A stretch of DNA of 64,000 bases from an uncultured Tenacibaculum sp. Lineage in GTDB: Bacteria > Bacteroidota > Bacteroidia > Flavobacteriales > Flavobacteriaceae. Shown here one piece after another: positions 32,399 through 41,056 of this stretch (the stretch's first letter is position 1; every line of letters begins with the position of its first letter). The notes below the pieces were generated by a model. It ran no database searches and was not told the DNA's origin. It worked only from the letters and a program-made list of their open reading frames with translations. Position numbers and translations under genes: made by a program. Where the stretch lies: contig NZ_CANMAX010000001.1 in the NCBI RefSeq assembly GCF_947495995.1, forward strand, positions 868,001 to 932,000, written 5' to 3'.

Positions 32399-35300
32399 TT
32401 GAGTAAGCAAACCATTGTAAACTACTACCAAAATGCTACAAAGGTAGCTTTGGTACAACAAGCCTTACAACAAGAAAAAAACCACTTTCAATTATCGAAT
32501 CTGGTCGGTTCTTCGTTGTCTTTTGTGATATCCGAAACTTTTAAAACTGCCGATAAACCTTTTCTATTTATTTGTAACGATAAAGAAGAAGCGGCATATT
32601 ATTTAAACGATCTGGAGCAATTATTGGGAGAGAAAAACGTACTGTTTTATCCCGGTTCGTATCGTCGTCCGTATCAAATTGAAGAAACCGACAACGCCAA
32701 TGTATTGTTACGATCGGAAGTGCTGAACCGTATCAATTCACGAAAAAAACCAGCGATAATTGTTACGTATCCTACTGCTTTATTTGAAAAAGTAGTAACG
32801 AAGAAAGAGCTGGAAAAAAACACACTCAAGGTAAACCAAGGTGAAAGCTTATCACTCGATTTTATCAACGAAGTATTATTCGAATACAATTTCAATCGAG
32901 TTGATTTTGTTACCGAACCTGGAGAGTTTTCGGTACGTGGAGGAATTGTAGATGTGTTTTCATTCTCTAACGACGAACCCTATCGAATCGAATTTTTTGG
33001 AGATGAAGTAGACAGCATCCGAACATTTGATGTAGAAACACAACTGTCGAAAGAAAAACTCACCAAAGTGAGTATTATGCCAAATGTAGAAAACAAGGCA
33101 TTACAAGAATCACGAGAAAGCTTTTTAAAATATATTTCAGCAAAAACGGTATTGCTGATTAAAAATCAGGATTTACTTACTGGAAATCTCGATAAATTTT
33201 TCCGCAAAGCGGAAGTAGAATTTGAAAAACTGTCGGAAGACATTAAACACTCAAAACCATCAGAATTGTTCTGCGACGGAACATTGATTAAAAATCAATT
33301 GCAAGATTTTACGGTGGCTTATTTGGATAAAATGTCATCTCGAGCGGAGTCGAGAGATGTTTCAGCATCTCATCCAGATAAAAGTACTGCTCACACAGGT
33401 GAGACCCTGAAACAAGTTCAGGGTGACGGTAAGATTTCATTCTCAGTCCGTTCACAGCCTTCTTTTAATAAGCAGTTCGATTTATTAATCGAAGATTTAA
33501 ATGTTCATCATTCTAAAGGATATACCAACTATATTTTTTGTGCTAATGAAAAGCAAGCACAGCGTTTTCATGATATTTTTGAAGATGCCGATGTTGAGGT
33601 ACATTACGAAACTGTAGTTTTTCCGATTTATCAAGGATTTATTGATGAAGATCAGAAAATAGTTTGCTATACCGATCATCAAATTTTTGAACGTTACCAT
33701 AAGTTCCGACTGAAAAATGGTTACGCCAAAAAACAATCGATTACACTAAAAGAATTAACCAATTTAGAAAAAGGCGATTATGTAACACATATCGATCATG
33801 GAGTTGGAAAATTCGCAGGATTACAAAAAATCGATGTTGAAGGAAAGAAACAAGAAGCGATTAAATTAATTTATGGCGATCGCGATATTTTGTATGTGAG
33901 TATTCACTCGCTACACAAGATTTCTAAATTCAACGGAAAAGATGGAAAACCACCAAAGATTTTTAAACTAGGATCGAATGCGTGGAAGAAAATCAAGCAA
34001 AAAACGAAAACTCGCGTTAAAGAAATTGCCTTTAACCTAATAAAACTTTATGCAAAGCGTAAATTAGAAAAAGGACACGCTTTTGGTCCAGATACGCACA
34101 TGCAACATGAGTTAGAAGCGAGTTTCTTATACGAAGATACACCAGATCAGTTTTCTGCAACGCAAGATGTAAAAGCCGATATGGAAAAAGATCAACCAAT
34201 GGATCGTTTAGTTTGTGGTGATGTTGGTTTCGGAAAAACAGAAGTTGCCATTCGTGCCGCTTTTAAAGCTGTAGACAATGGAAAACAAGTTGCGGTGTTA
34301 GTACCCACTACAATTTTAGCGTTTCAGCATTTTAAGACGTTTTCTGAGCGTTTAAAACAATTTCCTGTACAAATAGATTACTTAAACCGTTTTCGTACCG
34401 CAAAACAGAAAAAAGGTGTTTTAGAAGGTATTGCCGATGGATCTGTAGACATTGTGATTGGAACACATCAATTAACGAACAAAAATGTACAGTTTAAAGA
34501 TTTAGGTTTATTAATTATTGATGAAGAACAAAAATTCGGAGTTGCAGCAAAAGATAAATTGAAAACCATTAAGGAAAATGTAGATACGTTAACCTTAACA
34601 GCAACGCCAATTCCACGTACGTTACAATTCAGTTTAATGGCTGCGCGTGATTTATCAGTCATAAAAACACCACCACCAAACCGTCATCCGGTAGAAACGA
34701 ATGTGGTTCGTTTGTCTGAAGATATCATGCGTGATGCGATTTCCTACGAAATTTCACGTGGAGGTCAGGTTTTCTTTATTCATAACAGAATCGAGAATAT
34801 TAAAGAAGTTGCCGGAATGTTACAACGTTTGGTTCCTTCAGCAAAAATTGGAATTGGACACGGACAAATGGAAGGGAAAAAGCTAGAGGAATTAATGCTG
34901 GCTTTCATGAACGGAGAGTTCGATGTTTTAGTGTCTACCACAATTATTGAAAGTGGATTAGATGTACCAAATGCCAACACGATTTTTATCAATAATGCCA
35001 ATAACTTCGGATTGTCAGATTTACACCAAATGCGTGGTCGTGTAGGACGTTCGAACAAAAAAGCATTCTGTTATTTTATTACACCACCGTATCATATGAT
35101 GACGGAAGAAGCGCGTAAACGAATTCAGGCTTTAGAAATGTTTTCTGAATTAGGAAGCGGATTGAATATCGCCATGAAAGATTTAGAAATTCGTGGAGCT
35201 GGAGATTTATTAGGAGGAGAACAAAGCGGATTTATTAACGATATTGGTTTCGATACGTATCAGAAAATTCTGAAGGAAGCGATTGAAGAACTGAAGGAAA

Positions 35301-35812
35301 ATGAATTTAAAGATTTATATCCTGTTGATGAAAATGCTGGCCCGAAAGAATATGTAAAAGAAGTTCAAATTGATACTGATTTTGAGATTTTATTTCCAGA
35401 TGATTATGTGAATTCTATCACAGAGCGTTTGAATTTATATAAACAATTAGGTGAGTTAGAATCGGAAGAAGCATTACAAGTTTTTGAAACCAACTTAATC
35501 GATCGATTTGGTGAATATCCAACTCAGGTTCAAGATTTACTAGATTCTGTTCGTATCAAATGGTTAGGAAAATCATTAGGATTAGAGAAAATCATTCTAA
35601 AGCAAAAACGTATGATTGGGTATTTTGTATCCGATCAGCAAAGTGATTTCTATCAAACCGAAGCATTTACCAAAATGTTGAGGTATGTACAGCACAATTC
35701 TAAAAGCTGTGTGATGAAAGAAAAGCAAACCAAAAATGGTTTACGATTATTAATCACATTTATTAAGATTGATACCGTTAAAAAGGCGTTAGAAACGTTG
35801 CAGAAAGTGTAA
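32399..35812 (+). CDS. mfd: Transcription-repair coupling factor Mfd, with an in-frame repeat insertion
   Basis: Mfd is the ATP-dependent translocase that removes stalled RNA polymerase at DNA damage and recruits UvrA. The 1137 residues show the UvrB-like N-terminal part, the RNA polymerase-interacting domain around YVTHIDHGVGKFAGL, the helicase motifs GDVGFGKTEVAIRAAF (Walker A), IDEEQKFG (DEExQ-type Walker B) and TATPIPRTLQFS, and the MRGRVGRS motif. The start is TTG at 32399, supported by a -7 element 16 bp upstream. Residues about 312-345 (SSRAESRDVSA...GETLKQVQGDG) come from a palindromic repeat element inserted in frame (33333-33429); the frame is preserved, so the protein is probably functional. 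Confidence 0.95.
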   Translation: MSKQTIVNYYQNATKVALVQQALQQEKNHFQLSNLVGSSLSFVISETFKTADKPFLFICNDKEEAAYYLNDLEQLLGEKNVLFYPGSYRRPYQIEETDNANVLLRSEVLNRINSRKKPAIIVTYPTALFEKVVTKKELEKNTLKVNQGESLSLDFINEVLFEYNFNRVDFVTEPGEFSVRGGIVDVFSFSNDEPYRIEFFGDEVDSIRTFDVETQLSKEKLTKVSIMPNVENKALQESRESFLKYISAKTVLLIKNQDLLTGNLDKFFRKAEVEFEKLSEDIKHSKPSELFCDGTLIKNQLQDFTVAYLDKMSSRAESRDVSASHPDKSTAHTGETLKQVQGDGKISFSVRSQPSFNKQFDLLIEDLNVHHSKGYTNYIFCANEKQAQRFHDIFEDADVEVHYETVVFPIYQGFIDEDQKIVCYTDHQIFERYHKFRLKNGYAKKQSITLKELTNLEKGDYVTHIDHGVGKFAGLQKIDVEGKKQEAIKLIYGDRDILYVSIHSLHKISKFNGKDGKPPKIFKLGSNAWKKIKQKTKTRVKEIAFNLIKLYAKRKLEKGHAFGPDTHMQHELEASFLYEDTPDQFSATQDVKADMEKDQPMDRLVCGDVGFGKTEVAIRAAFKAVDNGKQVAVLVPTTILAFQHFKTFSERLKQFPVQIDYLNRFRTAKQKKGVLEGIADGSVDIVIGTHQLTNKNVQFKDLGLLIIDEEQKFGVAAKDKLKTIKENVDTLTLTATPIPRTLQFSLMAARDLSVIKTPPPNRHPVETNVVRLSEDIMRDAISYEISRGGQVFFIHNRIENIKEVAGMLQRLVPSAKIGIGHGQMEGKKLEELMLAFMNGEFDVLVSTTIIESGLDVPNANTIFINNANNFGLSDLHQMRGRVGRSNKKAFCYFITPPYHMMTEEARKRIQALEMFSELGSGLNIAMKDLEIRGAGDLLGGEQSGFINDIGFDTYQKILKEAIEELKENEFKDLYPVDENAGPKEYVKEVQIDTDFEILFPDDYVNSITERLNLYKQLGELESEEALQVFETNLIDRFGEYPTQVQDLLDSVRIKWLGKSLGLEKIILKQKRMIGYFVSDQQSDFYQTEAFTKMLRYVQHNSKSCVMKEKQTKNGLRLLITFIKIDTVKKALETLQKV
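33333..33429. repeat. REP-like element pair inserted inside mfd, in frame
   Basis: Two hairpin-type units lie in the coding sequence: 33335-33358 with arms CATCTCGA/TCGAGAGATG, and 33401-33428 with arms ACCCTGAA/TTCAGGGT around the core GAAACAAGTTC. The second is the same family as 25208 and 26770. It adds about 32 codons without disrupting the frame. Confidence 0.7.
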
Positions 35813-36019
35813 GTGTCATTGCGAACGAAGTGAAGCAATCTGATTATTGTTTAGTTTGTAATTGTTTTCAAATTCAAAGACTAACAGATTACGTCGTTAC
35901 TATCGCTCCTCGTAATGACGGTTTGTAAAAATATAGGCGTCATTGTGAGCAAAATAAAGTTGAGTGAAGCAATCTATGCAGAGTAGTTTTTTAATTCAAA
36001 AAACACAAGACAAAAGAAG
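35813..36019. repeat. Repeat-rich spacer between mfd and the thioredoxin-like genes
   Basis: It contains GTCATTGCGAACGAAG...GAAGCAATCTG (35815-35842), an inverted counterpart (CAGATTACG...CGTAATGACG, 35885-35920) and a diverged third copy (GTCATTGTGAGC...GAAGCAATCT, 35939-35974). These are extragenic palindromic repeats; no gene is present. Confidence 0.75.
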
Positions 36020-37351
36020 ATGAAAAAAATATTGATAGTACTAGTGTTTGCTATTTGTATAGCACCAATTTATAGTCAATCTATAAGCGGAACAGTTAAA
36101 AATGCATCGAAAGATGTAAAACTATCGTTACGCACTATAAATAAACGCGCAGTAAAAGAAATTTCGCTGCAAGGAAATAGTTTTAATACGAGTGATTTAG
36201 AAATACGAGAAGGTTTTTATAAGTTTAGAAAAGATAATAATTCGGTGTATGTATATTTAAAGCCAGATTATAAACTTCAAATCAATTTCGATGCTAAAGA
36301 TTTCAACAAAACAGTTAGTTTTTCGGGTCAAGGAGCTGAAGCAAATAATTATTTATTAACGAAGAAAAAGTTATTAAAAGAACGTTGGAAAAATTCAGAA
36401 AGCTTTTATAAAGAAGACGAAACTAAATATTTGAGTATTATAAAATCTATTGATAAAGAATTAAAGACTTTACTTAGTCAAGTAAACGATGCTAGTTTTA
36501 AAAACAATGAAACGATTAACTTGAGATTTAATTGCTTACAAAACTTATATAATTACTCAGTTTCTGCAGTCTCACACACAGGCAAACCAGTAACGCCAAG
36601 CACAAATTTTTTAAAACCATTACAAGAGTTAAATTATAACGATGCAGATTTATACGACCAATATCCTTCTTACAAAACATTGGCATCAGATTATTGGCAT
36701 GACTTATTAAAAAAAGCGAAAAGCTTTGAAAGTATGGATGCTGAATTCAGTAAAATTTTAACGAGTCAACTTTTTGTAGATGTCATTGTAGACGCTTATT
36801 ACAGAATTTCAGATACGCCAGAAAAAGCAAAATGGTACTATCAATTGATAGAAAAACATGTCCCGAATCAGAGTTTTGTAGAAAAAGCAAAAATTAAGTT
36901 TGATAAACTAAGTACTACTGCGATAGGACAAAAAGCTCCGGCTTTTACTTTTAAAGACCGAAACGGAAAGGATGTGTCATTAGAAGATTTTAAAGGAAAA
37001 TATGTGCTTATTGATATTTGGGCAACTTGGTGTACTCCTTGCTTAAGAGAATTACCATATTTGAAAAAAATAGAGAAAAAATATCACGGTAAGAACATTG
37101 CATTTATTGGACTTTCTGTAGATAATAAAACAGAATACGATCTTTGGCAACAAACGTTGAAAGATAAAGAAATGAATGGAATTCAATTGTTTACCGATAA
37201 AGCTTTTGAGTCTGATTTTGTAAGTGATTTTGGTGTAACATCTATCCCTCGTTTTATTTTAATTTCTCCAGAAGGGAAAATTGTAGAAAGTCATTTAACA
37301 AAGCCTTCAAACGATAAAACACACGCACTTTTAGACAAGCTTTTAAACTAG
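36020..37351 (+). CDS. TlpA-family thiol-disulfide oxidoreductase (first of a tandem pair)
   Basis: This 443-residue exported protein has a signal peptide (about 1-19, VLVFAICIAPIYSQS). The N-terminal half is a DUF4369-like beta-sandwich region and a helical linker. The C-terminal thioredoxin fold starts near residue 310 (APAFTFKDRNGKDVSLEDFKGKYV), with the redox motif WATWCTPC (Cys338, Cys341), and ends with the cis-Pro segment GVTSIPRFILI. This layout is common in Bacteroidetes, where such proteins act as periplasmic reductases or isomerases. The substrate is unknown. A related gene follows at 37441 (duplication), 89 bp downstream. Confidence 0.85.
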   Translation: MKKILIVLVFAICIAPIYSQSISGTVKNASKDVKLSLRTINKRAVKEISLQGNSFNTSDLEIREGFYKFRKDNNSVYVYLKPDYKLQINFDAKDFNKTVSFSGQGAEANNYLLTKKKLLKERWKNSESFYKEDETKYLSIIKSIDKELKTLLSQVNDASFKNNETINLRFNCLQNLYNYSVSAVSHTGKPVTPSTNFLKPLQELNYNDADLYDQYPSYKTLASDYWHDLLKKAKSFESMDAEFSKILTSQLFVDVIVDAYYRISDTPEKAKWYYQLIEKHVPNQSFVEKAKIKFDKLSTTAIGQKAPAFTFKDRNGKDVSLEDFKGKYVLIDIWATWCTPCLRELPYLKKIEKKYHGKNIAFIGLSVDNKTEYDLWQQTLKDKEMNGIQLFTDKAFESDFVSDFGVTSIPRFILISPEGKIVESHLTKPSNDKTHALLDKLLN

Positions 37352-37440
37352 AATATAATATTAACGATTTTCGTGTTTGAAAAAAACAATAAGTTAATTA
37401 TAAATGAGTTAATTTGTAGTGATGTAAAGGATAATGATTT

Positions 37441-38790
37441 ATGAAAAAAATAATTACTTGTTTGTTACTGTGTAGTATATCAAGTCTTTTCAGTCAAAAA
37501 ATAACATTCAATATCGAAAACGATACCATTGGTAGCACGTTTTCTATTCGTAAAGTTACAAACGAAGTAGTTCGAAATGTAACGCTTAAAGAATTGAATT
37601 TTGATTTAGATGGTATTAGCCTTGATGAAGGATATTACATCTTAAAAAAAGAAGAAGACAAAGCTGTACTTTACATAAAACCAGAACACGAACTTACCAT
37701 TTCTTTTGATGCAGAAGATTTTCATAATTCAATTGAATTTACAGGAAAAGGAGCTTTAATTAATAAATTTTTAGCCGAAAAAAATGCGATTCGCTTAAGC
37801 GATAATGGTACAGAGAAAAAATATTACGACCGTGATTTTTACGAAGGAAATGAATCTAATTATTTGAAAAAGATTGACGGTTATTACAAAGGTTTATACG
37901 GAACTTTATTTTCAGGAAACTTAGATAAAGATTTTGTTGAAGAGGAAATGAAAAACTTGCAATATGGTTATTCTTTAGATTTATTAAAATATGAAGATGC
38001 CAAAGCTTATTATCAGTTTAATGATAGTATTTATCCGTCTAAAGCTTTTTTAGAGCCTCTTACAAATATTCATTTTGATACAGAGTACTTATTTGAGAAA
38101 TATGAATCTTATGCGCAATTAAGTATTTTAAAATGGCGAAAAGACCTAGAAAATGCCGCGGATTTAAAAATGATGAGAGATATTTTATCTTCAATTCGTA
38201 CACAGCCTTTAAAACAAGGCGTTTTAGAGAGTTTATTCGAATTAATGAGTGCAGATACTCCACAACGTACAAGAGACTATTTTAGCCTTATTAAATCGAA
38301 TTCTGCAACTTTAGAATTAACAGCAAAAGCAAAAACGATTTACGATCAAGTTCGTTTGGTTGAAGCAGAGAAAAATTTATCAAAATTCGATTTCTTAACA
38401 AGCAATGAAGAAGAGGTAAAATTAGCCGAATACAAAGGGAATTATATCTTAATGAATATTTGGGCTTCTTGGTGCGAAAGCTGTGTTCAAGATTTTGAAA
38501 CGATAGAACAACTTAAAAAAGAATACCACGATTATAACATTGTTTTTATCAATATTTCGGTAGATAAAAAAGAAGATTTTTCGAAGTGGTTGTCGATTAT
38601 CGAGAAAAACAGTAATAAAGGAGCACATTTATTTTTCGATGGTTCTAAAGGAAAGTTTGTAAAAACATATAATATTTCTTCAATGCCAACTTGTGTGTTA
38701 TTATCAGACAAAGGAAAAGTGATTACCGACAAATTGAAGCTTAGTAGTAAAAAAACACGTCGTCTTTTAGATAAAATTTTCACCAAATAA
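37441..38790 (+). CDS. TlpA-family thiol-disulfide oxidoreductase-like protein (second of a tandem pair)
   Basis: This 449-residue protein is a diverged copy of its upstream neighbour, sharing overall size and layout: signal peptide (MKKIITCLLLCSISSLFS), N-terminal FNIENDTIGS region, YYILKKEEDKAVLYIKPEHEL segment, helical middle and C-terminal thioredoxin fold. Its active site is WASWCESC (Cys345, Cys348) instead of CTPC, so the redox potential probably differs. The cis-Pro loop reads ISSMPTCVLL. It is probably periplasmic. The substrate is unknown. Confidence 0.82.
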   Translation: MKKIITCLLLCSISSLFSQKITFNIENDTIGSTFSIRKVTNEVVRNVTLKELNFDLDGISLDEGYYILKKEEDKAVLYIKPEHELTISFDAEDFHNSIEFTGKGALINKFLAEKNAIRLSDNGTEKKYYDRDFYEGNESNYLKKIDGYYKGLYGTLFSGNLDKDFVEEEMKNLQYGYSLDLLKYEDAKAYYQFNDSIYPSKAFLEPLTNIHFDTEYLFEKYESYAQLSILKWRKDLENAADLKMMRDILSSIRTQPLKQGVLESLFELMSADTPQRTRDYFSLIKSNSATLELTAKAKTIYDQVRLVEAEKNLSKFDFLTSNEEEVKLAEYKGNYILMNIWASWCESCVQDFETIEQLKKEYHDYNIVFINISVDKKEDFSKWLSIIEKNSNKGAHLFFDGSKGKFVKTYNISSMPTCVLLSDKGKVITDKLKLSSKKTRRLLDKIFTK

Positions 38791-38859
38791 GAAGAGTTCT
38801 TCTTATGCTTTCTTTTGAAATTTCTAAAACTTAATTCGAAGTAAACTATTGGTATTCCT

Positions 38860-38867
38860 TATTTTCG
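38860..38867 (+). promoter_or_regulatory. Putative -7 element giving a leaderless PP2C transcript
   Basis: TATTTTCG lies 6 bp before the ATG at 38874, so the transcript could begin at or next to the start codon. The match is imperfect (C for T at the next-to-last base). Confidence 0.4.
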
Positions 38868-38873
38868 CGGGGA

Positions 38874-39596
38874 ATGCAAATTTATCATACACTTCAAATA
38901 GGAGAATTCCACACCAATCATTGCGAAGATTTTTTAATTATAGAAGACATATCCGATACTGAAAAACTATTGGCCGTTTTCGATGGCTGTTCCTCAGGAA
39001 AAGAATCTGTTTTCGCATCAATTTTATTCGGAAAAATACTAAGAAACATCAGTAAACAAGAGTTTCATAAATCCTTTGTTGTTAAGGAGAAATCTTCGAT
39101 ACAAGAAAAAATGAAAGCTATTCTTTTACAGTTTTTCAATAAATTAAAATCAACGAAACAAACACTCGATTTAGATACTTACGAACTGCTTTCAACAGTT
39201 ATTATTTGCTTGACAAATACAGAAAATAAAACAGCAGAAATTGTTGTTGCTGGAGATGGTTTAGTTACTGTTGATGGTAAAAAATATGATTTTGAAAGTA
39301 ACGATAAACCAAATTATCTTGCGTATCATTTACAGAAGTCTTTTGAAGATTGGTTTACAAATGAAACTCAAAAAATAACGATTAATCACTACAAAGATCT
39401 TAGTTTAGCAACCGACGGAATTTTCGCATTTAAAAATTTAAAGAATAGAACTAAAGAAAAACCAGAAAGCGAAATCATAGAGTTTTTGCTGCATGAGTCT
39501 GTAAACACAACTTTAGATACAAAAATTAAAAGACTAAATCAACAATACGATCATCTTCCAACAGATGATATTGCGATAATTAGAGTACAAAATTAA
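38874..39596 (+). CDS. PP2C-like serine/threonine protein phosphatase
   Basis: This 240-residue protein fits the PPM/PP2C fold: HTNHCEDFLIIED (metal-binding Asp), LLAVFDGCSSGKES (the DG motif at about residues 36-37), EIVVAGDGLVTV, and DLSLATDGIFAFKN (late metal-binding DG). The end, LPTDDIAIIRVQN, is the typical PP2C terminal strand with DD. It is cytoplasmic and probably dephosphorylates Ser/Thr residues; the substrate and the cognate kinase are not visible. The DMT transporter gene starts 4 bp after its stop, so the two are likely co-transcribed. Confidence 0.82.
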   Translation: MQIYHTLQIGEFHTNHCEDFLIIEDISDTEKLLAVFDGCSSGKESVFASILFGKILRNISKQEFHKSFVVKEKSSIQEKMKAILLQFFNKLKSTKQTLDLDTYELLSTVIICLTNTENKTAEIVVAGDGLVTVDGKKYDFESNDKPNYLAYHLQKSFEDWFTNETQKITINHYKDLSLATDGIFAFKNLKNRTKEKPESEIIEFLLHESVNTTLDTKIKRLNQQYDHLPTDDIAIIRVQN

Positions 39597-39600
39597 ACGT

Positions 39601-40461
39601 ATGGATAACACACATTTTAAAAAGATTTTAGGTTTATTATTAGCCACTTTTTTTATTAGTACTTCTGGAGTTTTAGGTAGATATATAGCAATGCCTTCTG
39701 AAGTAATTATCTTTTTTAGAGCGGCATTTGCCATGCTGATTTTGTTTGTCTTTTTAAAGTTTAAAAAAGAATCGTTATCACTAAAATCAAAAAGTCATTT
39801 TTTACCTTTTGTAGTTGGGGGAGTTTTTATGGGAATACACTGGATAACCTATTTCTACGCGCTTAAACTTTCAAATGTTGCTATAGGAATGCTGTCGTTG
39901 TACACATTTCCTGTGTTGATTGCGTTTTTAGAACCTGTATTTTTAAAAGTGAAATTCAATCCGATTTACATTGTACTTGGAATTTTAGTTTTACTCGGAT
40001 TATACATTTTGTCTCCAGATTTTACCTTTGAAAACACAACCGTTCAAGGTATGATTTTCGGTGTAATTTCAGCACTTTGTTATGCTATTCGTATTTTAAT
40101 TTTAAAACGTTATGTAAACGAATATAATGGTGTGGTTTTAATGTTTTATCAAACAGTAATTATATCGATTTGCCTCTTCCCTACACTATTTTTTATGGAT
40201 ATTTCTGGTGTACAAAGTCAGTTACCATATTTGTTGTTACTTGCTTTTTTAACCACAGCAATTGGACACAGTTTAATGGTGTATTCTCTCCAGTTTTTTA
40301 CGGCTTCAACTACAAGTATTATTAGCAGCGTACAACCAATTTTCGGAATCATTCTAGCATTTATTTTCTTGCACGAAATTCCAAATATAAATACATTAAT
40401 CGGTGGAAGTTTAATTTTAGCTACTGTTGTTATTGAAAGTATACGAAGTAAGAAAAAGTAG
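39601..40461 (+). CDS. DMT superfamily (EamA) transporter
   Basis: This 286-residue protein has ten predicted transmembrane helices in two EamA repeats: first repeat from ILGLLLATFFISTSGVLGRYIAM to LDYILVLGIL-type segments, second from TVQGMIFGVISALCYAIRILIL to GGSLILATVVIES. Typical EamA motifs include STSGVLGRYIA near the start and AIGHSLMVYSLQFFTASTTSIISSVQPIFGIILAFIFL late. It probably exports or imports a small metabolite; the substrate is unknown. It starts 4 bp after the PP2C gene. Confidence 0.88.
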   Translation: MDNTHFKKILGLLLATFFISTSGVLGRYIAMPSEVIIFFRAAFAMLILFVFLKFKKESLSLKSKSHFLPFVVGGVFMGIHWITYFYALKLSNVAIGMLSLYTFPVLIAFLEPVFLKVKFNPIYIVLGILVLLGLYILSPDFTFENTTVQGMIFGVISALCYAIRILILKRYVNEYNGVVLMFYQTVIISICLFPTLFFMDISGVQSQLPYLLLLAFLTTAIGHSLMVYSLQFFTASTTSIISSVQPIFGIILAFIFLHEIPNINTLIGGSLILATVVIESIRSKKK

Positions 40462-40462
40462 A

Positions 40463-41050
40463 TTAATCAATACCTAAATCTGTTGTCATAGCATGATGTA
40501 GTTCGATTTCATTAACAGGTAAACCAACACAATCACTAACAATTCCAATAACGATTCGTTGGATATCATACTCAGAAATCAATCCTGAAATATCAATGAT
40601 TTTTTGATAATTTAAAGAAATGATCCAATCAATTAATTCACCAATATTTCCTTTGGTAATAGGAGATTTACGTTTGAAAATTTTTAGACCTAAAACTTTA
40701 ACATGCGTATCTAACTTATCGTTAAAATCTAAAGGAACCAATTCAGGTAAAGTAAGTTGTAAAGATCTTTCTAAATCTTTCCATTGAAAAGCTAAATTAC
40801 TTAGCTTAAAAACGTCCATTATTGGTGTTTTTAAACCAATGGTTGCTGTACTTGATGTAGTTTCTAAAATCGCATTTTTAATGCGGTTAAAAAGAAGTTC
40901 TTTTCTTGTGTTATTTTGATGTGAAATTCTCTTAGTTACAGCATTTATTAAATCTTGAACAGTGTAGATTTGTTCACATTCCTGATCTGGGATATCAATT
41001 TTAAACGTTTTCTCAACAGTAACAATAAGTTCAACACTATCTAATCCCAT
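40463..41050 (-). CDS. Acyl-carrier-protein-like protein with permuted order
   Basis: This 195-residue protein starts with MGLDSVELIVTVEKTFKIDIPDQ, which corresponds to the central ACP region just at the phosphopantetheine-attachment serine (Ser5 in LDSVE). It continues as an ACP (TVQDLINAV) and then a middle part of unknown fold (about 60-160). The C-terminus (YDIQRIVIGIVSDCVGLPVNEIELHHAMTTDLGID) matches the first ACP helix and stops at DLGID, where the next residues would be DSVE. So the two halves of an ACP flank an insert, in swapped order. The gene starts 6 bp downstream of the neighbouring unknown gene, so the two belong together. Confidence 0.65.
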   Translation of the reverse strand: MGLDSVELIVTVEKTFKIDIPDQECEQIYTVQDLINAVTKRISHQNNTRKELLFNRIKNAILETTSSTATIGLKTPIMDVFKLSNLAFQWKDLERSLQLTLPELVPLDFNDKLDTHVKVLGLKIFKRKSPITKGNIGELIDWIISLNYQKIIDISGLISEYDIQRIVIGIVSDCVGLPVNEIELHHAMTTDLGID

Positions 41051-41056
41051 AAAAAA

